Both the position numbers and the translations under genes were made by a program. The notes beneath the pieces were generated by a model. The model was not told the origin of the DNA and made no database searches. It was given only the letters and a program-made list of their open reading frames with translations. Shown here piece by piece: positions 20,017 to 29,628 of a stretch of 50,624 bases of DNA. This DNA is from an uncultured Spartobacteria bacterium (lineage in GTDB: Bacteria > Verrucomicrobiota > Verrucomicrobiia > Chthoniobacterales > UBA6821): assembly GCA_903847935.1 (NCBI GenBank), contig CAINEX010000019.1, positions 1 to 50,624 of the forward strand, given 5' to 3'. How positions within the stretch are numbered: the first letter of the stretch is position 1; every line of letters begins with the position of its first letter.

Positions 20017-21735
20017 ATGAAAAAAATCCTTTTTGTCTGCACCGGTAACACGTGCCGCAGCCCCATGGCTGAAGCGATGATGCGTGAGCTTCTGAAGGAC
20101 AGGAAGGATCTTACCGTGATTTCCGCAGGTGTCAGCGCATCCAAAGGAACTCCGGCCAGTCCACTAGCAGTTTCCGCTCTTGCAGAATTCGGTATTCAAT
20201 TGAACTCCTTCGGGAGCCAGCAACTTACCGAGGAATTGCTGGAGAACTCTTCCCATGTCTTCACAATGACGCGGAATCACCAACGCCTCATTGAAGAACT
20301 TTTTCCATCTCACTCCAAGAAGGTTCATTTGGTGGGACACTTTACCAAAATCCAGGGAGACGTGCCGGATCCCATGGGGCAGGGACCTGCAACTTACAAG
20401 CGCTGCCGCGATGTCATTAAAAGCGCGCTCGCACAAATCCTTCTTTTTGTGGATCAATCCTCTATCACCATGCCAAACGACACAACCAAATCATCCTCAC
20501 TTCCGAACTCGCTGGCCGTCACCGACCCCCAGATCGCGGAGGCCATTGATGCAGAGCACCACCGTCAACTTGAGCACATCGAACTGATTGCTTCCGAAAA
20601 CTTCACGAGTCAGGCCGTGATGGAAGCACAGGGCTCCTGCCTCACCAATAAATATGCCGAGGGTTATCCCGGAAGGCGCTGGTACGGCGGGTGCGAGCAT
20701 GTTGATGTCGTTGAGTCACTCGCCATCGAGAGGGCTAAAGAGCTTTTTGGAGCGGATCATGCCAATGTCCAACCCCACAGCGGCAGCCAAGCAAACATGG
20801 CCGTCTATTTCAGCGTTCTTAAACCGGGGGACAGGATCCTTACCATGGATCTTGCACACGGAGGTCATCTTACCCACGGCCACAAGGCCAACTTCTCCGG
20901 AAAGCTTTACGAGGTTACCCATTACGGGGTCTCCCAAGCCGATGGTCGCATCGACTACGACGCTCTAGCAAAGCAGGCCCTTGAGGTAAAACCGCGGATG
21001 ATCACCGCAGGAGCCTCTGCCTATCCCCGTGAAATCGACTTCGCTCGCCTTCGTGAGATCGCCGACTCGGTGGAGGCCTATCTCTTCGTCGACATGGCCC
21101 ACATCGCTGGTCTGGTGGCTGGAGGCGTTCATCCCAATCCGGTACCTTTTGCCGATTTCGTGACCACAACCACGCACAAGAGCCTGCGCGGCCCGCGATC
21201 AGGACTCATCCTCTGCAAGGAGCAGTACGCCAAAAAAATTGACGGACAGGTTTTTCCGGGCGTGCAGGGTGGACCCCTCATGCAGGTGATCGCGGCCAAG
21301 GCGGTATGCTTCCACGAGGCACTACAGCCCTCCTTCAAGGAATACGCGCGACAAGTCGTTAATAATGCTAAGGCGCTCGCCGCGCGTTTGTCGGTTCTCG
21401 GCTACACAATCAGCTCCGGTGGCACGGATAACCATGTGCTTCTCGTCGATCTTCGTTCCAAGGGGATCAATGGGCTTGAGGCTCAGGAGGCACTCGACAA
21501 GGCCGCCATCACCGTGAACAAGAATGCGATCCCATTTGACACGGAGCCGATCACCAAGACGGGTGGCATCCGACTGGGAACACCTGCCATGACGACGCGT
21601 GGGTTCCGCGAAGAGGAGATGATGCAGGTGGCTGATTTCATCCACACAGGACTCGAGGCACGCAACGACGAGGAAGCCCTTGCCTCGCTGCGTGTCGAAG
21701 TCACCACCTTCACCGCACGATTCCCACTGCCTTGA
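20017..21735 (+). CDS. glyA: Fusion: low-molecular-weight protein-tyrosine phosphatase + serine hydroxymethyltransferase
   Basis: One uninterrupted 572-codon frame. Residues 1-145 are a low-molecular-weight phosphatase/arsenate-reductase-like domain with the P-loop CTGNTCRSP (Cys8, Arg14) and the acid Asp118 in VPDPMG. From about residue 165 it is a complete PLP-dependent serine hydroxymethyltransferase ([31 protein letters not shown] Lys388 in [14 protein letters not shown]), which makes glycine and methylene-tetrahydrofolate. The joint has no stop. An internal ATG at 20470 could start a separate SHMT, but I see no Shine-Dalgarno sequence before it. In Firmicutes a phosphatase gene and glyA lie close together (ywlE...glyA), so the fusion may come from a conserved neighbourhood. 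Confidence 0.88.
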   Translation: MKKILFVCTGNTCRSPMAEAMMRELLKDRKDLTVISAGVSASKGTPASPLAVSALAEFGIQLNSFGSQQLTEELLENSSHVFTMTRNHQRLIEELFPSHSKKVHLVGHFTKIQGDVPDPMGQGPATYKRCRDVIKSALAQILLFVDQSSITMPNDTTKSSSLPNSLAVTDPQIAEAIDAEHHRQLEHIELIASENFTSQAVMEAQGSCLTNKYAEGYPGRRWYGGCEHVDVVESLAIERAKELFGADHANVQPHSGSQANMAVYFSVLKPGDRILTMDLAHGGHLTHGHKANFSGKLYEVTHYGVSQADGRIDYDALAKQALEVKPRMITAGASAYPREIDFARLREIADSVEAYLFVDMAHIAGLVAGGVHPNPVPFADFVTTTTHKSLRGPRSGLILCKEQYAKKIDGQVFPGVQGGPLMQVIAAKAVCFHEALQPSFKEYARQVVNNAKALAARLSVLGYTISSGGTDNHVLLVDLRSKGINGLEAQEALDKAAITVNKNAIPFDTEPITKTGGIRLGTPAMTTRGFREEEMMQVADFIHTGLEARNDEEALASLRVEVTTFTARFPLP

Positions 21736-21814
21736 TCCAGCCCGACTAGGGTGGAGCCCGGTTGGCTTCGTTGAACTGGCCGGCGCAACCCTCTTTTCAT
21801 TTCCAATCCTCTCC

Positions 21815-23353
21815 ATGAATCCGGATGACATCCTAACGGCGAACCCCCTTCGGGAGGGCATTGCCAATCGACTGACTCCCGAAACCTGCACGCTGGTGAT
21901 CTTCGGGGCTACGGGAGATCTCACGCACAGGAAACTCATTCCTGCGCTTTACAATCTTGCTGCCGAGGGGGCTCTCCCTCCCTCCCTTATCATCAGAGGA
22001 TTCGCAAGGCGTGAAAAAACCACCGAGGAGTTCCGCAAGGAACTGGAGACTTCAACCCGAAAATTCTCCCGCACCCCAGTCAACGATGAACTCTGGAATA
22101 ATTTCGCCTCCTCAATTTTCTATAATCAGAGCGCGTTCGACGACCCACGCGGATATTCCGAGCTAGCTCGGGAAATGCGGGAAAACGATGTTGCAAAAGG
22201 GACCGGAGGAAACCGGCTTTTCTATCTCGCCGTGGCACCCGACCAGTTTCCGATCATTCTGGGGCATCTCAGAAGCAGCGGTTTAAACGATGCCCTCCGT
22301 GGAGGTTGGGCCCGCATCATTGTCGAAAAACCCTTTGGGATGGATCTTGCAACAGCAAGAGAGCTGAACGGTCTGGTCGGCGAGGTTTTTCCAGAGAAAG
22401 ACACCTTTCGAATCGATCACTTTCTTGGAAAAGAGACGGCCCAGAACATCATGGTCCTGCGCTTTGCGAACTCCATCTTCGAGTCTCTTTGGAACTCTAG
22501 TCACATCAGCCACGTGCAGATCACCGCGGCAGAACCGCTCGGAGTCGAGGGGCGGGCGGGCTACTACGATAAGTCTGGGGCCATGCGCGACATGGTGCAG
22601 AACCATCTGCTCCAACTACTGACACTTATGGCCATGGAGCCGCCCACAAGCCTTGGAGCCGATGCCATCCGCGATGAAAAAGTGAAGGTGCTCCGGTCGT
22701 TGCGTCCCTTGCGAGGGGATGATGTGTTTCGCCATGTGGTGAGAGCCCAATACACCGAAGGTCTGATCAACGGACAACCGGTGACCTCTTACCGAGGGGA
22801 GTTGGGGGTCTCCAAAGACTCGACAACGGAAACCTATGTCGCCCTGCAGTTGAACATCGACAACTGGCGTTGGGCCGGGGTTCCCTTTTTCATCCGCACG
22901 GCAAAAAGGATGCCAAAGGGTGGCACTGAAATCGCCGTCACCTTCAAGGGAGTGCCCCGTGTTCTTTTCAATCAATCAACCCAGACTCTTGATGAAAATG
23001 TTCTGGTTATCCGAATCCAACCCGATGAGGGGGTCTCACTACGGATGAGCGCCAAGATGCCCGGATCAAGCCTGCGGATTGAACCGGTCAAAATGGACTT
23101 CCATTACGGAACCTCTTTCGGGAAGGCAACCCCGGAGGCTTATGAACGTCTCCTGCTGGATGCCATGTCCGGTGATGCAACACTGTTTGCACGATGTGAC
23201 GAAGTCGAGGAAGCATGGGCATTCGTTGACGGGATCGAGGAGGCATGGAAGACACGTTCGGACGACCTTGCCTTCCATGCTGCGGGATCCTGGGGCCCGA
23301 CCGAGGCTACGGAACTTGCAGCACGCCATGGGGTCACATGGAGAAGGATGTGA
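21815..23353 (+). CDS. zwf: Glucose-6-phosphate 1-dehydrogenase
   Basis: A 512-residue enzyme for the first step of the oxidative pentose phosphate pathway, producing NADPH. Motifs: dinucleotide-binding FGATGDLTHRKL (about residues 30-41), the active-site signature RIDHFLGKE (about 198-207) and IIVEKPFGMDL. The ATG at 21815 fits the family N-terminus; an extension to 21680 overlaps glyA and shows no similarity. It lies 79 bases downstream of glyA and overlaps opcA. Confidence 0.97.
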   Translation: MNPDDILTANPLREGIANRLTPETCTLVIFGATGDLTHRKLIPALYNLAAEGALPPSLIIRGFARREKTTEEFRKELETSTRKFSRTPVNDELWNNFASSIFYNQSAFDDPRGYSELAREMRENDVAKGTGGNRLFYLAVAPDQFPIILGHLRSSGLNDALRGGWARIIVEKPFGMDLATARELNGLVGEVFPEKDTFRIDHFLGKETAQNIMVLRFANSIFESLWNSSHISHVQITAAEPLGVEGRAGYYDKSGAMRDMVQNHLLQLLTLMAMEPPTSLGADAIRDEKVKVLRSLRPLRGDDVFRHVVRAQYTEGLINGQPVTSYRGELGVSKDSTTETYVALQLNIDNWRWAGVPFFIRTAKRMPKGGTEIAVTFKGVPRVLFNQSTQTLDENVLVIRIQPDEGVSLRMSAKMPGSSLRIEPVKMDFHYGTSFGKATPEAYERLLLDAMSGDATLFARCDEVEEAWAFVDGIEEAWKTRSDDLAFHAAGSWGPTEATELAARHGVTWRRM

Positions 23354-24387
23354 GTTTTTCACCCGGCATTGCTGTTCCGATCGGCGCCATTGAGCGTGAA
23401 CTCGGACGTGTTTGGGAGGAGAGCGGTGCGGCGAAAACACGGGCGTCGCTCATCAATCTTGCCATCTACAACGAAAAAACGGGATCCCTCGAAACAAACT
23501 CGGCCATCATTGGTGCAATCGCGGGGGAACACGCGATGAGGGCGATTCTTATCGAGTCTGATCCCGATGAAACCGGGAGCAGGGCCGAAGCTTGGATTAG
23601 CATGCACTGCTATCTACGGGGTTCCAAGGGTGGATCTGTTTGCAGTGAGCAGATTTCTTTTCAATTGGGTGGGGAGGCGGCGCGCTCTTTGCAGAGCGTT
23701 GTTTTTTCCCATCTCGACTCGGATCTTCCACTCGTGCTCTGGTGGCAGGCTGATTTCCATCCTCCCATCGACGGAAAACTCTGGCAATGGGTCGACCGAC
23801 TCCTCTTTGACAGCCGTCATTGGAAAAAACCTTCGGAACAGTTCCAACTCATCACTGAGATCGCTACCCTCACGGAAACCAAACTTGTTCTCTGTGATCT
23901 CAACTGGGCAAGGTCCCTTCCCGTGAGGCAGGCGGTCGCCGGAATGTTCGACAACCCCGCAGCACTTGCCGAATTACAACTGATCAGATCTTTTCATATC
24001 GATCACGCACCGGGATCCCGCAGCACCGCCCTTCTTCTTGTCGGTTGGATTGCAAACCGGTTGGGATGGGTTCTGTCGGACGCATCGCAAAACCCCACCT
24101 TTACGGATCCAAAGAAAGGGGCCGTTCATGTGACCCTCAGCGAAAAAGAAGGGGCAAGCATTACAAGGATGCTTCTTAATTCCGAAAAAGCATCGTTTGA
24201 ACTCACCCACGAACCAGGTTCAGGCCTCTATGTCACCAATGCCAGAAGCGACTCATTCCCTTCGATGGGCAGGGTCATCCGCGCCGCACGGGAGGAAACA
24301 CGTGAGATCCTGCTGGCCGAGCTTGCTAGGGGTGGTCGTCATCCCCTCTATAGCCTTGCAGTGAAGGCCGTGCAGGCTCTCTGGTAA
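23338..24387 (+). CDS. opcA: OpcA-like glucose-6-phosphate dehydrogenase assembly/allosteric protein
   Basis: A 349-residue protein of the OpcA family, which in cyanobacteria and actinobacteria activates G6PDH. The characteristic middle part is present: LDSDLPLVLWWQADF, then WQWVDRLLFDSRHWK. Two starts are possible: ATG at 23338 (overlapping zwf by 16 bases) or GTG at 23350 (GTGA overlap), the second preceded by GGAGAAGG at a good distance. Direct coupling to zwf fits a shared complex. The opposite strand gene pbp1A ends 46 bases beyond. Confidence 0.85.
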   Translation: MEKDVSFSPGIAVPIGAIERELGRVWEESGAAKTRASLINLAIYNEKTGSLETNSAIIGAIAGEHAMRAILIESDPDETGSRAEAWISMHCYLRGSKGGSVCSEQISFQLGGEAARSLQSVVFSHLDSDLPLVLWWQADFHPPIDGKLWQWVDRLLFDSRHWKKPSEQFQLITEIATLTETKLVLCDLNWARSLPVRQAVAGMFDNPAALAELQLIRSFHIDHAPGSRSTALLLVGWIANRLGWVLSDASQNPTFTDPKKGAVHVTLSEKEGASITRMLLNSEKASFELTHEPGSGLYVTNARSDSFPSMGRVIRAAREETREILLAELARGGRHPLYSLAVKAVQALW

Positions 24388-24433
24388 TTTTCCAGGAGTA
24401 AAAATCCTCCGACCGTATTCGCGTATGCGGGTG

Positions 24434-26992
24434 TCAGAATTCCGCAGGCTTTGGCACTGGCAGACTGAGAACGGGGGAATCACTTGGTTGATCCATGGGA
24501 CGGACGGGTTCAGCGCGTCGTATCGGTTTTTCACCCGTTGAAGCTGATGTCGCAGCGTTTGTTAGAGCATCTTGGACACCCGGATCTCTTCCGTCAGGAG
24601 TCGTGGCCCTAGCCACCTTGATCCTCGGATCCCCCTCCACGTACGCTTTGCCTGCTGGATTTACAGAGTGGTAAAGATCGTTCTGCGCAAGCAATGTTGG
24701 CGCGGTGATCGTCACAGGATGAATCAGGGAGAGATCTATGGCTGCGGCAGCACGTGGCCACTCCTCCTGCTCAGCCTCCTTGTTGTAGCTACGGATTCCC
24801 TCACCGTGCAGGTCGCACTGTTGTGATGGCACCTCCGTCGTGGTGGCGTATTCCGTGGCAATAAGCGCAGGATCCTTCCTACATGCCTCGGCTGGGAGCA
24901 AACCCGAGCGGCGACAGATCTCAACGGGGAGCAGTCCCTTTGGGGGCGTAAGAGGGTGGCTGGGAAACTCCTGGAGTGAGGCGCTCATGACACGTGCCCA
25001 TATGGGAAGGGCCAGATCCTTTCCGAAGGCGCCCCGATAGATCTTGGCAGGCTTGTCGAAGCCGACCCACACACCGCAAGTGACCGAACTCGAGTAGCCG
25101 ATGAACCACGTGTCGGTGAAATCATAGGATGTTCCGGATTTCCCAGCTAACTGCTGATCTGAGTTCAATCCCAGGGCAGCAACCTCCGGTGCACATGTTT
25201 TGAAAAGAGCATCCCGGAGAGTAGTATGAACCTGAAATGATGCTTCGGAGGGGATAACATTGACTCGGGACGAGGGGTTCTCAAAAAGAACATTTCCCTG
25301 CTGATCGGTGATTCGCGTGATGGTAAAGAGCTTGGACGGACGATCGCCTTCATCAGGAAAGACGGTGTACGCAAGGGTCAATTCTCCGAGAGTCATTTCA
25401 CTCGATCCAAGATAGGCATTGGCAACGTCGCGCAATGGGGAACGGATGCCGGCATCGCCGCAAAACTTTCGTAGAGCTTCTAGCCCGGTCATGAATCCCA
25501 GCCTTACGACGGCTGCATTTTTTCCGCGGGCCACAGCCTCGTTGGAGGGCATCGGTCCCTCATATTCATTATCCGGACGCTCCACTCCCCACTCGCCCAG
25601 AATGCCGTTATCCCCACCGATCATGACAAAGCGATTATCAATGCAAGCGTCATCGACCGGGCTCCCTGGGAAGACACCCTTCGAATAGGCCGCTGCTGCA
25701 AGCAATGGGGTGAAAACGGTGCCGGCAGGGCGCTTCGCTTGGAAGACCCGGTTGTATTCACTGTGGAGAAAGTCCCGTCCACCCGCCAGCGCAAGAATGC
25801 CTCCGGTAGCATTGTCAACGGCCAACACGGCTCCCTGGAGGTATCCGGGAGTGGGCAGTGTTACCGGCTCCCCGCGTTGAGCCGCATCCTCAAGCGACTG
25901 ATTGATCTGACGATAGCGTTCGAACGTGACGTGGGAGTACCCCCCTGTTTTTTCCACTTCTTCCAAATGTGATTTGAGTGCTATTTCAGCAGTCTGCTGG
26001 AGTCTGGTATCAAAGGTGGTCTCGATCCGCACTCCATCGTTCATAGCGCGGTCATAACCAAGGGCGGCAATGGCCTGCTGACGCACAAGCTCCAACGCGT
26101 AGGATGTCCTGTTTGGATTTGTTCGCTTCCTCACCGTCAACGGCAACTCCACCGCGCGCTCATACTCTTCGCGGCTTATGAGGCGCAGTTCCCTCATGCG
26201 CGTAAGCACAAAGTCGCGGACTTTTTTCGCACCCTGGGGGTTATTCCAGGGGGAGAGTGCATTCGGACTTTTTAGAAGACCAGCCAGCATTGCGCATTCG
26301 CCCACGGTTAGTTCGTTGGCCGGCTTTCCAAAGTAACCCCTTGACGCTGATTCCAAGCCATAAAGACCGCTGCCGAAGTAGACGCGGTTGAGATAGAGCT
26401 CCATGATTTTTTCCTTGGTCAAGTGTTGCTCAATCCTTTGGGCAACCATCATCTCTAGGAGTTTGCGACGGAATGTCCGCTCCTTCATCTCAAAGGAATT
26501 TCTCGCGAGTTGCTGAGTCACGGTACTGGCACCCTGCTTGACCCTTCCCTGACGATAATTACTGATGGCGGCGCGGAGGATTCCAAAATAATCAACTCCA
26601 TGATGCTCGAAAAACCGATTGTCTTCTTCGGCAACAATTGCATTGACCATCTCTTTCGGGATCATTTCGAAGGGTATGGGGACCCTGTTTTGAATGAAGA
26701 TTTTGCCCATTTGCCGATCTGAACGGTCATAAATAATACTGGAGGACTCCATTCTCCCCATTTTTTCGAGATCGAAGGAATCAGCCTTGGCAGAGAACTC
26801 TGAGACAATAAATGCGTAGGCGGCCAATGCCGCGAGACCGCAGGCAACCATAAGAAATATGGACGCGAGAAACCAGATCCGGCGAAACCAAGGTTTTTCC
26901 CGGCTTTTTTCCCTTTTCTCCCAACTATAGCGGTGAGTTGCGATCAGATATATTTCCCATGAAGCAGGTGGTCGGGCAAGCAATCCTGCCAC
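24434..26992 (-). CDS. Class A penicillin-binding protein (PBP1A type) with degenerate transpeptidase site
   Basis: An 852-residue bifunctional-type peptidoglycan synthase. A membrane helix (about 41-63) is followed by an intact GT51 glycosyltransferase domain: AEEDNRFFEHHGVD (catalytic Glu123) and GASTVTQQLARNSF. The transpeptidase domain looks inactive. Where SxxK is expected the sequence is Thr425-Val-Phe-Thr428 (RPAGTVFTP), and the SxN motif is Gly490-Lys-Asn492; only the third box is near normal (Lys618 in GKSGTS). I read the Thr codons directly (ACC GTT TTC ACC). The C-terminal 100 residues are Pro/Ala-rich. The gene follows nagA by 18 bases. It may polymerise glycan strands without cross-linking. 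Confidence 0.9.
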   Translation of the reverse strand: MAGLLARPPASWEIYLIATHRYSWEKREKSREKPWFRRIWFLASIFLMVACGLAALAAYAFIVSEFSAKADSFDLEKMGRMESSSIIYDRSDRQMGKIFIQNRVPIPFEMIPKEMVNAIVAEEDNRFFEHHGVDYFGILRAAISNYRQGRVKQGASTVTQQLARNSFEMKERTFRRKLLEMMVAQRIEQHLTKEKIMELYLNRVYFGSGLYGLESASRGYFGKPANELTVGECAMLAGLLKSPNALSPWNNPQGAKKVRDFVLTRMRELRLISREEYERAVELPLTVRKRTNPNRTSYALELVRQQAIAALGYDRAMNDGVRIETTFDTRLQQTAEIALKSHLEEVEKTGGYSHVTFERYRQINQSLEDAAQRGEPVTLPTPGYLQGAVLAVDNATGGILALAGGRDFLHSEYNRVFQAKRPAGTVFTPLLAAAAYSKGVFPGSPVDDACIDNRFVMIGGDNGILGEWGVERPDNEYEGPMPSNEAVARGKNAAVVRLGFMTGLEALRKFCGDAGIRSPLRDVANAYLGSSEMTLGELTLAYTVFPDEGDRPSKLFTITRITDQQGNVLFENPSSRVNVIPSEASFQVHTTLRDALFKTCAPEVAALGLNSDQQLAGKSGTSYDFTDTWFIGYSSSVTCGVWVGFDKPAKIYRGAFGKDLALPIWARVMSASLQEFPSHPLTPPKGLLPVEICRRSGLLPAEACRKDPALIATEYATTTEVPSQQCDLHGEGIRSYNKEAEQEEWPRAAAAIDLSLIHPVTITAPTLLAQNDLYHSVNPAGKAYVEGDPRIKVARATTPDGRDPGVQDALTNAATSASTGEKPIRRAEPVRPMDQPSDSPVLSLPVPKPAEF

Positions 26993-27010
26993 CCATCCGC
27001 TTTTCAGGCA

Positions 27011-28195
27011 TCAAACAACCTGCAATCCCGCGGACCAAACTCCATTAACCTGCCATGCGGGACTTACCCTGACCAGATCCGCACGCTTGCCCAGTTCGAT
27101 GGAACCCCGTTCACACTCCATTCCGAGAGCTTGTGCGGGAACCAATGAAGCCATTGCAATGGCTTCCTCAATAGGAATTCCAACGCCCTCAACCATGAAC
27201 CTGACCCCGTCAATCAGGCAGGCAGTGCTGCCAGAAAGGCACCTCTCCGAACCTGATCCTGTCCAGGCAGCATCATCCAGAATCTGGCATGGAATCTCAC
27301 CAAGATCAAAGTGAGCCCCTTCCCCCATCCCGGCCCCCGCTGTGGCGTCTGATACTAGGACCAATTCCTTCCAACCCTTTGCCATCCAAGCCAATCGAAG
27401 GAGGGTTGCAGGCAAATGGACACCATCAGCTATCACCTCGCAGAGGATTCCCCGCCTCGTCAATGCAGCCTCGGCAAGCCCGGTCGTGCGTCTCCCAAGA
27501 TGGGATTGTTGAGAGGACATGCAGTTGTAGAGATGCGTGACCTGCGTCACGCCAAGATCAAATCCTTTTTGAGCCACAGAATCCGAGGCTTCTGAATGAC
27601 CAGCACTGACGGTTATCCCATATTTTTTGAATGCTAGAATAAGTTCACTTACTCCGGGCATTTCAGGGGCAATCGTTATTCTTTTGATGATATCCCTGTG
27701 TTTAAGGAGAGTCATTGTTTCTTCATCAGAGGGATTTCTTAGTGCGGACTCTAGATGCGCACCACGCCGAGTCTTGGCGAAGTAAGGCCCCTCAAGATGA
27801 ATGCCAGCGAAAAAGCTCCCCCCGGGGGTGGCGATGAATTGTTCAGCAACCGTCAGTACCCGTAGCATCTCCTCGAGAGGTGCCGATACGGTGGAGAGGA
27901 CCGTAAGGGTCGTCCCACGGGATAGATGGTGGCGAAGGATGCTGTCGAATGCCTCAGGCGTGGCTTCCATGGCATCATGGCCGACGGCACCATGACAATG
28001 GAGGTCGATCAATCCCGGAAACAGATAATCACCGCGGCAGTCGATTACTTCATCAAATCCCTCTATAGCAGATCCCTCTACCTGCAGGTCGTTGCGTATT
28101 TCCGAGATGGTTCCATCCTCAAGCACGATACTTTCCAGGAAATCTCCATTCCTACCGAGACGGATTAAGCGGGCATTGGTAAGGAGTTTTTTCAT
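27011..28195 (-). CDS. nagA: N-acetylglucosamine-6-phosphate deacetylase
   Basis: A 394-residue amidohydrolase that deacetylates GlcNAc-6-phosphate in amino-sugar and cell-wall recycling. The metal ligands of the family are visible: HxH in IDLHCHG (His66, His68), Glu in HLEGPYF, His in SAGHSEA, His in VTHLYNCM and the catalytic Asp in LVSDATAGAG. The C-terminal LGKRADLV is typical. It is followed closely by the class A PBP gene, which suggests joint expression of wall recycling and synthesis functions. An intrinsic terminator separates it from rpsD upstream. Confidence 0.93.
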   Translation of the reverse strand: MKKLLTNARLIRLGRNGDFLESIVLEDGTISEIRNDLQVEGSAIEGFDEVIDCRGDYLFPGLIDLHCHGAVGHDAMEATPEAFDSILRHHLSRGTTLTVLSTVSAPLEEMLRVLTVAEQFIATPGGSFFAGIHLEGPYFAKTRRGAHLESALRNPSDEETMTLLKHRDIIKRITIAPEMPGVSELILAFKKYGITVSAGHSEASDSVAQKGFDLGVTQVTHLYNCMSSQQSHLGRRTTGLAEAALTRRGILCEVIADGVHLPATLLRLAWMAKGWKELVLVSDATAGAGMGEGAHFDLGEIPCQILDDAAWTGSGSERCLSGSTACLIDGVRFMVEGVGIPIEEAIAMASLVPAQALGMECERGSIELGKRADLVRVSPAWQVNGVWSAGLQVV

Positions 28196-28264
28196 CTCAA
28201 AGAGTTACCAAGCTAAATCACTAATCAAGTTACGGAAAAATTACCCCCATATAGAAATGAGACA

Positions 28265-28298
28265 GAAAAAAGCCGCCTCAGGATAACCTAGGCGGCTT
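28265..28298 (-). terminator. Intrinsic terminator of the ribosomal superoperon
   Basis: On the minus strand AAGCCGCCT pairs with AGGCGGCTT around an 11-base loop and is followed by a T run. It lies 56 bases after the rpsD stop and before nagA, so it should end the long ribosomal transcript. Confidence 0.88.
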
Positions 28299-28353
28299 CA
28301 ATTTGTTTAATCTCCGAATAAAATTCGGGAGAGGAAAATCATCGGTCGAAGGA

Positions 28354-28965
28354 CTATCGGGAATAGAGTTCAACAACCAGCTGCTCGTTCACCACGGGGT
28401 TGATTTCCTCGCGGGTGGGAATCCTAACGACCTTTCCGCTCAGGGCTTCCTTATCAACAAGAAGCCAATCAGGGGGTTCAATAATCTGCGTCTGGTCGAG
28501 ACCACGCTGGGCAAGCCTCTTGGATCCATCCTTGGTGCGGACTGAAACCACGTCACCAACCTTGAGAGTGGCGGATGAGATGTCGGTCTTTCGACCGTTC
28601 AAGCTGATGTGCCCGTGGGCAACCATCTGACGTGCTGCAGAGCGAGTCTTGGCAAAACCCATACGATAAACCACGTTATCAAGCCTGGTCTCAAGCAGTT
28701 GGAGCAGGATCAGTCCGGTGACGCCACGGGTCTTGAGAGCAGTCTCGAAGTAGCGCCTGAATTGACGCTCAAGAACTCCGTACTGGAAACGCAGCTTCTG
28801 CTTTTCAGCAAGTGCCGTACCATACTCGGAAATCTTTCGACGAGATCCCTTGGGACCGTGCATTCCGGGTGGATAAGGCTTGTGCTCGAAGGCGCGGGGC
28901 GATCCGGCAAGCAATACGCCGTAACGGCGGCTGACTTTGGTTTTGGGTCCTGTGTAACGGGCCAT
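28354..28965 (-). CDS. rpsD: 30S ribosomal protein S4
   Basis: A 203-residue primary 16S rRNA-binding protein. It contains an S4 RNA-binding domain (LETRLDNVVYRMGFAKTRSA) and lacks the N-terminal zinc cysteines. In many bacteria S4 represses its own operon. It is the last gene of the superoperon here: rpoA and rplQ, which usually follow, are replaced by a terminator and nagA. Confidence 0.98.
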   Translation of the reverse strand: MARYTGPKTKVSRRYGVLLAGSPRAFEHKPYPPGMHGPKGSRRKISEYGTALAEKQKLRFQYGVLERQFRRYFETALKTRGVTGLILLQLLETRLDNVVYRMGFAKTRSAARQMVAHGHISLNGRKTDISSATLKVGDVVSVRTKDGSKRLAQRGLDQTQIIEPPDWLLVDKEALSGKVVRIPTREEINPVVNEQLVVELYSR

Positions 28966-29005
28966 GGTAGATTTGGGCTGAGTGAGTGGTTATGGAATTC
29001 TCGGA

Positions 29006-29590
29006 TCAGACGCGCCGCTGTTTGGGCGGGCGACATCCGTTGTGAGGAACTGGTGTGACATCTTGAATGACGGAAATTTCAAGTCCGATGGCCTGCATGG
29101 CGCGGACAGCGGATTCACGACCGGAACCGGGTCCCTTGACGCGCACCTCTACCTCCTTTAGTCCGTGTCCCATGGCCTGACGGCATGCATCCTGAGCAAC
29201 CATCTGGGCGGCGTATGCAGTGCTTTTGCGCGAGCCTTTGAACCCCAGTTTGCCGGCACTTGACCATCCGATGACAGCACCACGAAGATCCGTGATGCTA
29301 ACGATAGTGTTGTTGAATGTTGCCTGAACGTGAGCGATTCCTTGTAGGATATTCTTGCTTCCCTTGGCCTTAACGATTTTTGGCGGCTCAATGGGATCAT
29401 CAAGGTTAAAGCTGACAGGTGCAGCAGGCGCCGCCTCTTCAGTTTTTTTCTCTTTGCTCTTCTTGGCAGCTTTTGGCTTTTCGGCCTTATCTGATTTCGG
29501 GGCTGTTGCTTCTGCTGGAACTTCGGCAACAGGTGCTGTTGCTACCGGAACTTCGGGCAACTCTGGTGTGACGGGCGTTTCTTCGGACAT
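29006..29590 (-). CDS. rpsK: 30S ribosomal protein S11 with long N-terminal extension
   Basis: A 194-residue protein; the usual length is about 130. The conserved S11 core begins near residue 78 ([42 protein letters not shown]). The first 75 residues are low-complexity, first rich in Pro/Val/Ala/Glu, then Lys/Ala/Glu ([13 protein letters not shown]). No internal ATG near the core boundary offers a normal start, so the extension is probably translated. S11 lies on the 30S platform near the mRNA exit. Confidence 0.95.
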   Translation of the reverse strand: MSEETPVTPELPEVPVATAPVAEVPAEATAPKSDKAEKPKAAKKSKEKKTEEAAPAAPVSFNLDDPIEPPKIVKAKGSKNILQGIAHVQATFNNTIVSITDLRGAVIGWSSAGKLGFKGSRKSTAYAAQMVAQDACRQAMGHGLKEVEVRVKGPGSGRESAVRAMQAIGLEISVIQDVTPVPHNGCRPPKQRRV

Positions 29591-29628
29591 GAACTTGATT
29601 CGGTGCTGAATGGATGAAGGTTAAACGG

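Noticed and set aside
21680..21814. N-terminal extension of zwf overlapping glyA
   Set aside because: The G6PDH N-terminus fits the ATG at 21815; the extension has no similarity.
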